Shown: positions 24,162-35,869, counted from the stretch's first letter. The stretch: 64,000 bases of DNA from Adenanthera pavonina (GCA_026686845.1 JAIVEN010000015.1:26951501-27015500), one strand, 5' to 3'. A program made the numbers and translations. The notes: a model not told the origin generated them from the sequence alone.

Positions 24162-25023
24162 ATGTCTTCTAGCAGTAACACTCCTATTTCTAATTACAAT
24201 GGGTGGATTGAAGAATCATCTGAATCCATAGAGGAAACTTCTTGTCCCATGAATGATAACGAAGTACCAAATCTCAATTGGGATGTATTGGAAGTTGAAA
24301 ATCTTATAGATGAGGATTTAGAAGACTACCCTGAGCTGTCAGAAGATATGGAAATGGAAGAAGAAGAAGATGAAGAAGGTGAAGGAACAAGAGGAAGAAA
24401 ATGAAATGGATCAGGCAGTTCCTGAGATGGAATCAACAGACCAGAATAATGAAGCATTAGATGAGGATCTACTGGTACCACAATTATGTCCTGAAGAACT
24501 AAATAATATTAATAGAGATGAACCTCCTTTCTATTATGATACAGAAAGTAATCTGAGGTGGTCCATCGAACGACTCTTCGCACATAGGTGGAATCTCCTT
24601 GAACCACATGAACAAATGCAGATCTTTCTGGCAAATGTAAGAATCCTCAAACACCGAGCAACCAGAAAACTAGTTTATCATCATGACTCCATTTGGGTTG
24701 ATGCAGTATTAGATGCAATACCAGATGGTAACTTCTGGACCCCTATTAAGGTAAGAATTAGAAATGATGAAGAAGGCTACTCCTTGGAGGAATGTTTGGA
24801 TGAACTTAAGGTCCATGAACAAAGAAGATGGGGTAAAGAGATACGAAGAAACATTAGGAGAGGATACCAGACACTCGATGCAGAAGAAGCACCAAAGCAA
24901 GAAGTTCCAAATAATGACTCAGAGGAAGTAGCATCAACTGATGGAAACCCACTGGAAGAAGGCTTAATGGTTCCTGATGTTGGCAATCGTCAGCCTCCTG
25001 ATGAAAACTCCACATCATCTTAG
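24162..25023 (+). pseudogene. Extra acidic ORF between primer site and gag, one frameshift
   Basis: An ORF starts MSSSSNTPISNYNGW at 24162, about 100 nt after the primer site, and stays open to 24404. The second part is open in the +1 frame from before 24410 to the stop at 25021-25023. The shift falls in a GAA-rich stretch (24355-24400) coding for an acidic run, so a one-base indel is the simplest cause; a programmed shift cannot be excluded. Together they span about 287 codons: an acidic N-terminal half, then a basic, Trp-containing middle (RWSIERLFAHRWNLLEPHE, YHHDSIWVDAVLDAIPDG), ending polar. I recognise no family. Gag starts 216 nt downstream with its own ATG. An ORF upstream of gag is known in Ogre/Tat elements, but I know of none as standard in Tekay-type chromoviruses. 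Confidence 0.6.
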
Positions 25024-25238
25024 AAAGAGATAGATATATGTGTAGTTAGTGATGTGACAAGGGACTGCAAATTTTGTCACTGTAAATAGAGCAGTCCTAA
25101 CTAACTAAGTTCAAAGGTAGAATGAAATATTATGTAACATATATGGATGCTTTATGTAAAATATCTAGTATAATGAATAAATGACTATATTATATGTTGT
25201 GGTGTGAAATGGATCCTTGTTTATTTTGAATAGATAAA

Positions 25239-26273
25239 ATGGTGAACATAAGAGGAGGAAGACCATCAACAAGAGGATGAGGAGGACCTCAAGTAGATCC
25301 TTTACAAGTGATCCTTAATCAGCTCAACCAACAGCAGCAAGCAATAGAACACTTACAAGAGGCTATAAATACCGAAAGAAATGTAAATCCACCACCACAA
25401 CAAAATATACCAAGGCAACCTAGCCCACCAAGAGTACAAGAATTTGATCAACAACAAGTAGTAACTCAATTCTATAAGCATCAGCCTCCCTCATTTGATG
25501 GAAAGTTTGATGTACAGGTAGCTGAAGATTGGATTGCTAAGCTTGAAAAGATCTTTAGGGTTATGGGTTGTGAAACAAAAATAAAAGCATTACTAGCTAC
25601 TCATATGTTAGAAAAAGAAGCAGATCATTGGTGGAACGATACAGAGTTAATTCTCCAAGGAAGGAATGTCCCTATTACTTGGGAAATATTTCTAGAACAA
25701 TTCCATGAGAAATATTTTCCAAGGACAGTAAGGGATGAGAAAGAAGCAAAATTCATTACTATAAGGCAACAAGAAAATGAATCTCTAGATGAGTATGTAG
25801 CACGATTCATCCGATTGTCGAGATATTGTACTTATTTACAGCAAGTGAATGATGAAATATGGAAGACAGAAAAGTAAGAAAGGGGTTAGAGGCTAGCCAT
25901 TAGAGAAAGGGTGGCTCCAATGCAGATTAGAACTTTAAACCATTTGGTGGAGGTAAGCAGGATTGCAGAAAATAGTCTAAATCATAAGTTTATTCAGACT
26001 ATTGAACGTGTAAGTGTTAAAAGGCCTGCTGAAGAAGAAGCAAGACAAGATAAGAATAGGAAGACTTGGAATAAGAATAAGAGGTTTAAGAGATTCGGGA
26101 AAAGGAATGTCCCTGGCAATCAAAGGAATACCTCTGGATTGACTTGCCGTCAATGTGGAAAGGATCATGGTGGAAGACCATGCCTCGCAGGACAGAATGC
26201 CTGCTTTAAATGTGGGAGAGCTGGACATTTTGCAAGGGACTATACAATGGAGGTGAACAATACCAGACCCTGA
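25239..26273 (+). pseudogene. Chromovirus gag, with in-frame stops
   Basis: Gag forms the virus-like particle that packages the RNA. It starts MVNIRGGRPSTRG at 25239; stops lie at 25278 (TGA, probably from CGA), 25875, 25887 and 26271, all in the same frame as pol. The gag core reads HQPPSFDGKFDVQVAEDW and ITWEIFLEQFHEKYFP. Paired zinc-binding motifs follow (CRQCGKDHGGRPC and CFKCGRAGHFARD, about 26145-26240). The last expected cysteine of the second knuckle is replaced by tyrosine (ARDY). Confidence 0.85.
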
Positions 26274-26640
26274 GTCCAAGGAAGAGTTTTTGCTCTCAAC
26301 CAGTAAGAGGCTAGGAAGTCACCTGAAATAATTGAAGTTACAATTAAGATAAATGATTATCTTGTAAATGCTCTATTTGATTCAGGTGCTAGTCACTCAT
26401 TCATATCCTATAATTGTGCTGGGAAATTAGGGCTGGTAATTACTATAATGCCTTGTGATCTACATGTTTCTACCCCTACTGGAGTTAAAGCCATCACCTC
26501 CCATGTGTGCTTGAATTGTACTGTCCAGTATAAACATTCCTGCACCACCATTGATTTGATTTGTTTGCCCTTTCCCAACATTGATGTTATTATTGGTATG
26601 AATTGGCTATCCGCCAATAATGTCCTTCTTGATTGTAAAA
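26274..26640 (+). pseudogene. Chromovirus aspartic protease domain
   Basis: In the same frame as gag. The active-site motif LFDSGASHSFIS is at about 26372-26408, and VIIGMNWL near 26590-26610 is the flap and closing motif. An in-frame stop at about 26307 (TAA) separates it from gag. It would cleave the polyprotein. Confidence 0.8.
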
Positions 26641-26759
26641 ATAAGACTTTAATTTTGCCTACCCCTGAAATAATTCCAAATACTGAGGCTAAGCTAAACT
26701 TTCTGACGACTACTCAAGCAGGGAAATACCTAGAGAAAGGATGTAAAGGATATCTAGTT

Positions 26760-27720
26760 TTCTTCTCTGTTAAGGTTGAAATAGAAGAAGGAATTGAAGA
26801 GATCCGAGTAATAAAAGAATTTCCTGAAGTTTTTCCTAAGGAAATCACTGGTCTACCCCCAGAAAGAGAATTAGAATTTAACATTGACATTATACCTGGA
26901 GCCGGACCCGTTTCCAAAGCACCTTATAGAATGGCTCCTAATGAAATGGTAGAGTTAAAGAAACAAATAGAGGAACTATTGGAGAAGGGTTTTATTAGAC
27001 CAAGTGTCTCACCTTAGGGTGCTCCTATGCTGTTTGTAAAAAAGAAGGATGGAAGTCTTAGATTGTGTATAGATTATAGAGAACTTAATAAGGTGACCAT
27101 AAAAAACAAATACCCTTTACCTAGAATTGATGATCTACTAGATCAACTGGTAGGAGCCAGTGTATTTTCAAAAATTGACTTACGATCTGGCTATCACAAA
27201 TTAAGGGTTAAAACAGAAGATGTTCCAAAGACTGCTTTTAGGACAAGATATGGGCATTATGAATTCTTAGTTATGCCATTTGGTCTTACTAATGCACCAG
27301 CTATTTTTATGGACTATATGAATAGAATTTTTTGACTTTATTTAGATCAATTTGTTGTGGTCTTTATTGATGATATACTTGTATATTCCAAATCATATGA
27401 AGAGCATGAGAAGCATTTGAGAATTGTTCTGGAAACCTTGAAGGAAAAGAAGCTATATGCTAAACTTAGTAAGTGTGAGTTTTGGCTCACAGAAGTTTGG
27501 TTTTTGGGGCATGTAGTGTCCAAAGAAGGGGTCGCAGTAGATCCAAGCAAAGTGGATGCTGTACTACAATGGCAAAGACCCAAAACTGTGACTGAAGTAA
27601 GAAGTTTCCTGGGTTTAGCAGGATATTATAGAAGGTTTATTCAAAACTTTTCTCCTATTGCTTTGCCGCTTACTCAACTTACTAGAAAAGATCATTCTTT
27701 TGTGTAGGATCAGAATTGCG
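26760..27720 (+). pseudogene. Chromovirus reverse transcriptase
   Basis: Motifs in order: PYRMAPNEMVELKKQIEELL, FVKKKDGSLRLCIDYREL, KIDLRSGYHKLRV, YEFLVMPFGLTNAPA and the catalytic FIDDILVYSKS (27360-27392), then FLGLAGYYRRFIQNFS. Stops at 27015 (TAG in place of Trp before GAPM), 27333 (TGA, probably from CGA) and 27705 (TAG in place of Trp). All lie in one frame, so the domain is changed only by substitutions. Confidence 0.9.
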
Positions 27721-28150
27721 AAAATAGTTTTCAAGAACTTAAGAAAAGGCTAACCTCCCCTCCTGTATTAATCATACCTGAACCACATATGACCTATATG
27801 GTCTATAGTGATGCAAGTAAATATGGTTTGGGCTATGTATTAATGCAGCAAGGTAGAGTTGTAGCCTATGCTTCTAGACAATTAAAACCTCATAAAGAAA
27901 ACTATCCCACACATGATTTAGAACTTGCAGCTATTGTATATGCTCTGAAGATTTGAAGGCACTATCTTTATGGTGCGAAAGTAGAAATTTATTATGACCA
28001 CAAGAGCCTCAAATATGTATAAGAACAAAAAGAACTCAATATGAGGCAGCGAAGATGGATGGAATTATTGAAGGATTATGAACCGACCATTAATTACCAT
28101 CCAGGAAAGGCCAATGTAGTGGCTGATGCCCTAAGTCGAAAATCTATTCA
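27721..28150 (+). pseudogene. Chromovirus RNase H
   Basis: VYSDASKYGLGYVLMQQGR (about 27795-27855) carries the first catalytic Asp, followed by AYASRQLKPHKENYPTHDLE and YHPGKANVVADALSRKS near 28095-28145. Stops at 27954 (TGA in place of Trp) and 28020 (TAA). Confidence 0.87.
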
Positions 28151-28199
28151 CATAGCCACCATGATGATTAAAGAACTAGAGCTAATCGAAAAATTTAGA

Positions 28200-29480
28200 G
28201 ATTTAGTTCTTGCTGGTGAAATGATGATGAATGAAAAACAAATTGGCAGAACTAGGATCGAAATGGAATTATGGAAAGAAATCAAAGAAGCCCAGCAAAA
28301 AGATGAATTCTTACAAGTAGTCAAGGAAAAAATGGAGCAGGGACAAGCCCCAGGATTTGAGGAATCAAGAGAGGATGGTCTAATGAGATTTCAACAAAGA
28401 ATCTATGTACCTCCAATAAATGAAATAAAAGAAAAGATCATGATAGAAGCTCATCAGAGTAAATATACTATTCATCCGGGAATTACAAAAATGTGTCATG
28501 ATTTAAAGAAGTTATTCTGGTGGCCCGAAATGAAAAGTGATATTACTCAATTTGTTGCTAAATGTTTAACTTGCCAAAAAGTAAAAATTGAACACCAAAA
28601 GCCTGCAGAATTATTACAACCTTTGGATATCCCAGAATGGAAGTGGGATAGGATTTCAATGGACTTCATAATGGGTTTAGCTAGAACTTCAACTGGATAT
28701 GATGCTATTTGGGTAATTGTGGATAGACTTACAAAAATTGCCTACTTTTTAGCTATGAAGTCTACCTATACCTTAGATAAATTAGCACAGCTCTACATTA
28801 AAGAAATAGTTAGACTTCATGGTATACCCAGTAGCACTATTTCAGATAGAGATCCAAGGTTTACTTCAAATTTTTGGACATCCTTGCAGAAAGCTTTAGG
28901 TACCAAGTTAAGATTTAGCACAGCTTACCACCCTCAAACGGATGGGAAACAGAAAGAACCATTCAAACTCTTGAAGACATGTTAAGATCTTGCGTTTTGG
29001 AAATGAAAGGAAACTGGGATACATACTTGCCATTGGCAGAATTTGCTTACAATAATAGTTATCATTCCAGTATTGAGATGGCTCCTTATGAGGCTTTGTA
29101 GGGAAGAAAATGTAGGTCCCCCTTATGTTGGGTAGAACTCGGGGAAAGGAAATTACTAGGTCCAGACTTGGTAGATCAGACCTCCAAACAGATTGAATTA
29201 ATAAGAAAGAAATTGTTAACGGCTCAAAGTAGACAAAAGAGTTATTTTGATAGGAGAAGAAAGCCGTTAGAATTTCAAGAAGGAGATCATGTTTTTCTCG
29301 AGGTATCCCCTACAACTGGAGTGGGTCGATCTCTGAAAAGTAAAAAGCTTAGCCCAAAGTATATTGGACCCTTTGAAATCCTTTCCAAAGTCGGACCTGT
29401 AGCCTACAAATTGGCCTTACCTCCAGATCTAAGCCAAATTCATAATGTCTTCCATGTTTCCCAGTTGAAGAAATACCAGT
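28200..29480 (+). pseudogene. Chromovirus integrase
   Basis: The enzyme that inserts the cDNA. An H-H-C-C zinc domain (EAHQSKYTIHPG, then KCLTCQKVK) leads into the D-D-E core: WDRISMDFIMGL, ISDRDPRFTSNF and the catalytic-Glu region after TAYHPQTDG. A single frameshift near 28945 falls right at that Glu segment, and a TAG at 29099 follows. The GPF/Y-type module reads KYIGPFEILSKVG, with QIHNVFHVSQLKKY after it. Confidence 0.88.
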
Positions 29481-29499
29481 CAGACCCTTCACATATTAT

Positions 29500-29695
29500 A
29501 GAATATGAATATGTTAATTTGCAAGATAATTTATCTTATGAGGTAAAACCAGAGAAAATCATTGACTTCCAAGTCAAGCAGCAGAGAAACAAGAATATCC
29601 CTCTGGTAAAGGTGGTCTGGAAAGGTTTATCTCCTGAGGAAGCCACTTGGGAAATGGAGGATGACATGAGACAAAAATATCCAGAACTATTCTAA
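29500..29695 (+). pseudogene. C-terminal chromodomain of the chromovirus integrase
   Basis: The end of pol, YEVKPEKIIDFQVKQ followed by VKVVWKGLSPEEATWEMEDD, is a chromodomain of the type found at chromovirus C-termini, thought to direct integration to particular chromatin. The stop is at about 29693-29695, 49 nt before the 3' LTR. This segment itself is intact. Confidence 0.85.
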
Positions 29696-29727
29696 GGTAT
29701 GTTCCAAATTTCGAGGACGAAATTTTA

Positions 29728-29744
29728 TTTGAGGGGGAGATAAA
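29728..29744 (+). other. Polypurine tract of the chromovirus
   Basis: GAGGGGGAGATAAA directly precedes the 3' LTR start at 29745. Primer for plus-strand synthesis. Confidence 0.8.
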
Positions 29745-32072
29745 TGTAACATCTAAATTTCTATGATTTTGTTTGAATTCTAGTTTAGAGAATTATTGTA
29801 TAATTATAATTAAAAGAGCTTAAATATCTTATGAAAATCAAATTAGGGACTAAATTGCAAAGAAAGTTGGATGGCATAATTGAAAATATTAATTATTAGC
29901 AAAAAGCCAAAAAAGGGGACATAGATGTCATTTTCTCAAACAAATTATCTATTCACTATTTGCTAAGACTAGTTATAGGAGATGATTTAGGAAAATTATC
30001 CTAAGAAATTATACTCTAATAGCAAAACCAAAAAATAGATATATTGGGCAGAAAATTGATCTGAAGTTCCATAATCTGTAAATTAATAAGAATTAGAAAG
30101 TAAGTCTGGATCAGGAAACTCAGATATATTAGGGTATAAAAAGAGATACTAGATTTTTCTATAAGGTTTAAATAGCCATAGAATCGGTCTAATGGCTATT
30201 GGGCCAAAATCAGAGTCCGAGCCCAGTAAGACTGCACCGGTTTCTTAATGGGCCAAAGTACTATTTATGGAGGCCCAATAAAGGTGTAGAAAACCCTAAT
30301 AGGCTAGGGATGATTTTTGGGAAGCCCAGAAGTATTATTGACAAGAATAGCTCAAATGATGTCAAGAAAGGATAAAGAGCCCAATGAGCCCAATTCACCT
30401 GATTTCCAGGCTAATTAAATTATAGGTGACCTAGTAGACTATGAAATAATCAAGAATAAGTTCAAAATAATATTATAAGGTTTATAATAATCCTCCATAC
30501 ATAGAAGTTACAGGAAAAACTAATCAGCACTAATTTTATCGGTGTTTTCGGTTAGAGCCCGATAAGGTAAAATATCTTCTAAAATAAATTATATGGGCTT
30601 AGAAATGATTAATTAAGCTCATAATAAGTTTGAAATTCATATTTTAAATATACTTATGCATGAAAAATTTTACCAGACAAAATTTACACAATTAGAGCCG
30701 AAAACCCGGTATATGTTGAAATTGGGCATAGAATTAAATGGTTTAAGCCCAAATAATTAAAGGCACTATCTTGGGCTGAATTATCACTCAAAATTTCGTG
30801 CAAAAGGAGGAGAAGAGTTAACCACCATGCATGACACTATTTCAAAGATTAGGTGTCAAAATTGGAAGTTTGGATGAAGTAAGCTTATGTAAGCATAATG
30901 ATGCAATATTTACCTTATTTAGAGATAAAAGTGACATCCAAATTAATGACAAGAGAGGGAAAATTAATTAGATAATAATTATGTGAAGATATTAGGTGTA
31001 TGGTGGAGAAAAGAGATGATGTAGTGCAATTTTGGCCCTTAGATCAAAAGTTAATCCAATGGATGGAATTGCTTCTTGTTGTCTATAAATAGGCTCTTCC
31101 TCCCCTCCATTATTCACACCAAAAAATGAAAATCCACCATATAGTAGTGAGAGAGTGAGTTATAGAGAGAGGGAGAAGAAGAGGAAAGGAAAATTTGCAA
31201 GTTTAAGGTAACATCTTTTCCCTTTCTTGCATTTTATTTCTAAATGGTTGTTTAGATCTTGTATTTCTATAATTGGTAGGTAGAAAACATGTTTATGTTA
31301 TGAATATGCTATGAATTTTGCATGAATAAGTATGAACATATAAAGAACATGATGAACATGCTAAAAGATGCCTTTTGATCCTAAATGTGACCATGCCAAA
31401 ATGAAATCATGTTTCTTGCAATTATTTTTAAATATTATGCTAAGAATGGGATTATGATGTTATTGGGATTTTCTTAAATCTCACCCCACCAAATATCTAA
31501 CCATGGTTAGGTTCAAATCATGTGAAAGGCAAAGAGATAAAGGAGGATCCAAGAAGAAATGTTTAGAAATAGGAAGGGTATTTTGGATACGTATGTAATA
31601 TCAAGTATAATGACATTTTATGTCACAATTATGTAAATTATATGTGACTCCTAGATGATGAATAAAAGTATGTTTTGGATCAATTTTATATGTGTTATGT
31701 GACTACCATTGAAAGTATGGTATTATGGAATTTTAGGGAATGAAATTTGGAAAAATTAGGGTAAAATTGCAAGTAAATTCACGAAATTTACTGTAGTAAT
31801 CTGCCTAATAAAATTCCAAATTAATATTTTTTCCTTATAGATAATTTTAAGAGATGAATTTAGCAATTTGAACCACCCTTAAACGATTTTTCTAGAATTA
31901 GTTATGATTTTTCAAAGTTCAGCCAAATTTTTATATTTACCGAATGAATAGTGACTTTTGGTAAATTTTTGGAATTTTCGAATTTGGCACAAATTTGCTT
32001 CCAAATGCATCTAATTGGAACCTAAACCACTAAGGATGAATAGTAAATGATTCCTAAGGTTAAGGTGTGACA
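29745..32072 (+). repeat. 3' LTR of the chromovirus
   Basis: 2328 bp, TGTAACATC...GTGTGACA. Differs from the 5' LTR by scattered substitutions and small indels, including loss of about 26 bp near 29857 between two AGGGAC(T/C)AAATTG repeats. TATAAATAG at 31084-31092. Confidence 0.92.
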
Positions 32073-32150
32073 CCAATCATGTTCGTCTAAAGGAACACGT
32101 TCAAATTCAATAGTTGACACACCAATTGATCTAAGCATAAGCACAAAAAG
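32073..32150 (-). pseudogene. F-box-associated gene, upstream fragment beyond the chromovirus
   Basis: The minus strand reads VLMLRSIGVSTIEFERVP, then LDEH, and joins in frame across the CCAAT duplication to the fragment that starts WVFPF at 21686. The short IEFERVPLD stretch and the in-frame join support one former coding region. It is cut on its other side by the LTR at 32151. Confidence 0.6.
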
Positions 32151-34176
32151 TGTAATGTTCCTAATTTTATAGAATATCATAAAATGCACAGAGAATTAGA
32201 GAAAACTAAGAGATATAGTTAAATGTGGAAAAGGACAATAAGGCCATTTTTCTAGGTTAGAATGAAAAATAAGATAATTATATTTTTGTCCCATGATAGA
32301 AAAATTCTATGCAATATAATCCGTAAAACCAAGTCAAGGGCATTTTTGTAATATTTAAAATTTTTGGATCCAATGGAATGCTGTTTAGAGGTTAACTGTG
32401 TTTAATATGAATTTATAATTAGTGCCCAAAGTTAAAAGGTGATTATTATACCAAAAAAGAAGTTAAGTAAACCAAGATTACTATTCATACATTAGATATC
32501 TCTCCTCCAAGTGCATGGTTAAGGTGTTTTAAGTGAATGGAGGTTTGAAATTTGCATAACCAAGATGCCATTGTCATGGAAAAAGAAGAAAGAAAAGAGG
32601 AGAGAAAGTGAACGCTAGAGAACAAAGCATGAAGAAACAAGCCCCAGAGTAAGTTCCTTTACTTCCTAGCTTGTTGTTTCAAGTGTTCGAGATGTGTAAA
32701 TGGGTCTTCTTGTTCTTCTTCCCTCCATGGATTTTTGGCCAAGCATAGGTTAGAGAAGAACTTGAGTTTTCATGCCATAAATATGGTAGAAACCATAATC
32801 TAATTAAGAAAATAAGCTTTACAAAGGATTGGAAGCAATCGAATGAAAAATCAAACTCTTCCGTTTCCTACTAGGTTCAGCCAAAATAGGGGTGATGTTT
32901 AGAGTTGGAATTTCATTATTTTGATGTCAAAAATGGAATCTTTAGGTCTAAATTAGCTAAGAACAAGTATTTGTTAATAAAAAAAAGACCAAAAGGATAG
33001 AAAGATTCAAATTTTAGGGTTTAGTGAGTACTTTGTAATGTGAGACCATAAAACAGTGGCTTATGACCTTAATTGATATTGTATTTAGGTTCAAAAGAGT
33101 TGTGAAAGACCTAGGAAAAGGTATCCTAAGTGTGGACGACAAAGGAATTCGAGAAGGTAGTGTTTTTGTATGATGCCATATTTGATGTTTTGTGATGTTC
33201 CTTGAATGTTGGCTGAGTTGTTTGAAGGGGATTGTGACCTTGGGATGTCCAAATTGTAAAAAAAAAAAAAACTCTACCAAAATTTTTATGAAATGTCATG
33301 GCATAGTATTTTCAATGTTCTTGTTAAATGTTTTTCACGAACTATGTAATGATATATGTGTGTAATTAGTAATACTACGGAGATTCAATGAATCTCAACC
33401 TTCTAAATGCTAACCATATTTAGGAATCAATTATGGCAAGGCCACAAAGGAAGAGAAAGGAAAGGAGAAAGAACTTAATACTTAAGATGTTAATGCTTGC
33501 AATGGTTTTGTGTTTTGGGACTTTAAGTAAATTTTTGGATATGATGATAAATCTGTATCTTCAACTATTATATTCCTTTAGTCTTATACAATGTATGTTA
33601 TGGTATGAGAATAAGTTATGGCCATATAGATATTATATGTCTTCTATTTTGTGATGTATATGGATGTAAATAGTCAATTTGACCTCCTGTTAGGGAATCA
33701 GTCACTCTTTGGATGTTTTGTGGAAGAACCTATAAAGATTATATATGTTTAAAAAGCAGACAAAAAGAGCTTTTTATAGAATGAAAGAGCACTCAGTTTG
33801 GATATGTGTACAATTTATTATTATTTTTCAAAGTTAGTACCAGAAATCAAGAAAACTGAAAAATGACTAAGTCTATAGTAAATTTTGTGGTTTAAGCTGT
33901 AATGATTGGCCCAACCAACATTGTTTCTTATCTTTTTCAATGTAGACAATGTTTTAGACTATTTTTAGAGACTTGAATCACTGATATGTGATTTTGTAGA
34001 ATTAATTATGAATTTTCAAAGTTTGGTAGGTAAAATGGAAATTACTAAACGAATAGTACCAAAATTATGAAAAAATCTGTTTTTATATTGTTTGTGATTT
34101 AAGCTTCTAAATGTGTATAAATAGACTTTATTAAAGTCTAATACATGGAAAATGAAGTTAAAAGTAAGGTGTTATA
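32151..34176 (+). mobile_element. Gypsy-type LTR, probably solo, TSD degenerate
   Basis: Starts TGTAATGTTCCTAATTTTA and ends AAGGTGTTATA. Flanks are AAAAG (32146-32150) and GAAGG (34177-34181), matching at three of five bases, so the duplication is degenerate or the insertion rearranged. It shares the block TTCAATGAATCTCA...ATGGCAAGGCCACAAAGGAAG (33384-33455) with the LTRs at 44166 and 47007. No coding sequence; the open frame at 33433-33654 is LTR. Confidence 0.68.
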
Positions 34177-34181
34177 GAAGG

Positions 34182-35487
34182 TACACTAACAGGAGATAAA
34201 AAACGACATGCATGTAGACAACAAAAATTTTTATTTCAAACAAAAGCTAACCATTCTCTGATTCTTCCTCTATAAAAGCTAACCATTCTTAACATACCAA
34301 CTTGAACTGACCTAAGGTTTTCGCAAGGAGACAAAGCAGTATTTCAGTCAAAATTGCTTTGATGAGCACAATTTGATGTGAATATCCTTTTAATTACCTC
34401 CATTATCTCCTCTTAAAGGTTCAATGTTGAAAGGTGAAGGAACAAACACTTCAAATGAAAGCCACGATATTATGTCACCTTTTCGTTCAGTCTGAAAAAA
34501 TTAAAGTGTTTTCTAGTTAAAAATGTGTGCACTCAACTCAAAACCTATTGAATAACTTTTACCATTTGTTAACTTTAACTCTTATTAAGAATGAAAAACC
34601 CAAAAAAAAAAAATGCTACTCACCAACACTAATTCCACATGTTAAACTGATTGTTTGTCATTAGCATGGGATGGTGCGTGCTACACAACTCTAGTTTAAA
34701 ACAACCAAATGTTACCAACAACAATTGTAAATATATTATTTTTTTATATCTCTACTAAAAATATTTCAAGATATATAATGTTTACAACTACTATATTTAT
34801 TTTTAGCCTTGCTAATTATTAGTAATTAAATTTACTTTTACTTTTTTCCATTATTGTCAAAGACATTAATCCATGCTTAGTAATTATCAATAATCAAAAT
34901 TAATTTTAATCCTTTACATTATAAATTAAAAAAGAAAACACGTTATCCACGTAAAGAATTTTATTAATTTATATTTATGTGTTTTTACACAAGTCCCTTC
35001 TACAACAATCAACTCTGCACATATACCTATTTTTTATTTTCAATACTGAATATAAAATATTACATTTAAAGCTTAAATAGATACTATCATAGCCTAAAAT
35101 ATCATAGCCTATTACACTCTGCAACCCTATTTTTTTATCCACTTATTAACTGTAACATAATAGCGGAGTTCATTCAAAGCTCGAAACACAACGTTCTTAA
35201 ACCACTACTATGAAGAATTAATATAATATACAATTTCAAGACATATTAAAAGATTTTAAAAAACTATTGATATTCAATTTCAAAGCATTTTAAAAGATTT
35301 AAAAAATATGAATTCAGTTAATCTAAATATTCAATTTTAGTGCATAATAAAAAATTTGATATTCAATTTTCAAATTTTGAAGATTTGAAACGAAGTAGGG
35401 AATATAATGACAAAATAAAAAGTGGCAAATATAATTATATATCATGGGTCCCGCTACAATTATATGCGGGATGGAAGAGGAATCCAC
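34182..35487. other. AT-rich sequence, no gene recognised
   Basis: Flanks the LTR at 32151-34176. It may include upstream parts of the F-box-associated gene on the minus strand, but I see no F-box motif. A near-duplicate AAAAGCTAACCATTCT occurs twice at about 34244-34290. Confidence 0.35.
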
Positions 35488-35790
35488 ATTTGGTACTTAT
35501 CAATCTAATGAGCACCAAATGTTCATTATAGATTTGGGCCGTCCAAATCAAAACTGGATGGTTCAAACTTAATTTTATTTGAGTATTATATTTAATATAC
35601 TTTTATTTTACTAGATATAGAAGGTAAAATAAAAATAATTTTAGAACTGTAACTTTTTTAAAAAAATTATCATTAAAAAAATTAAAATAAAAAACTTTTA
35701 ATTTGTACTGGCCAGATTAAAATTGAACAGTCTAGATTTTATTTTGATGATGAGCATGGGGTGCTCATAAGTGTGTGATGAGCACCCAAT
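35488..35790. mobile_element. Candidate MITE with imperfect terminal inverted repeats
   Basis: The left end (TTGGTACTTATCAATCTAATGAGCACCAAATG, 35490-35521, broken here only for description as TTGGTACTTATC plus ATGAGCACCAAATG) resembles the reverse complement of the right end (GGGTGCTCATCA plus TTATGAGCACCCCATG, 35755-35788). A GGGCCGTCC / TGGCCAG stretch inside is also roughly inverted. About 300 bp, AT-rich, non-coding. The target duplication is unclear. Confidence 0.45.
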
Positions 35791-35864
35791 GCAAATTCAT
35801 GGAAGAGGTGGTTGGGGAAACACCTATAGAACATGAAGAGAAGGAAAAAATAGGAACCCAAAAT

Positions 35865-35869
35865 GTTTT
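35865..35869. repeat. Target-site duplication GTTTT (left copy; right copy 41425-41429)
   Basis: Perfect 5-bp direct repeat flanking the GAG-only element. Confidence 0.88.

Larger units (their letters stand above)
21687..32072 (+). mobile_element. Full-length Ty3/gypsy chromovirus (Tekay/Del-like), TSD CCAAT
   Basis: A complete 10,386-bp LTR retrotransposon: LTRs at 21687-24042 and 29745-32072, primer site at 24047, polypurine tract just before the 3' LTR, and flanking CCAAT duplications at 21682-21686 and 32073-32077. The order is an extra ORF, gag with zinc fingers, protease, RT, RNase H, integrase and a terminal chromodomain, which defines a chromovirus. Long LTRs and the chromodomain style suggest the Tekay/Del clade. 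Gag-pol is broken by about eleven stops and a frameshift, so it is not autonomous now. It lies inside the F-box-associated pseudogene. Confidence 0.93.

Noticed and set aside
33433..33654. 73-codon frame starting MARPQRKRKER (and a similar one at 45906-46088)
   Set aside because: Both fall at the same place in related gypsy-type LTRs, so they are shared LTR sequence; the frames are short and differ after the first residues.
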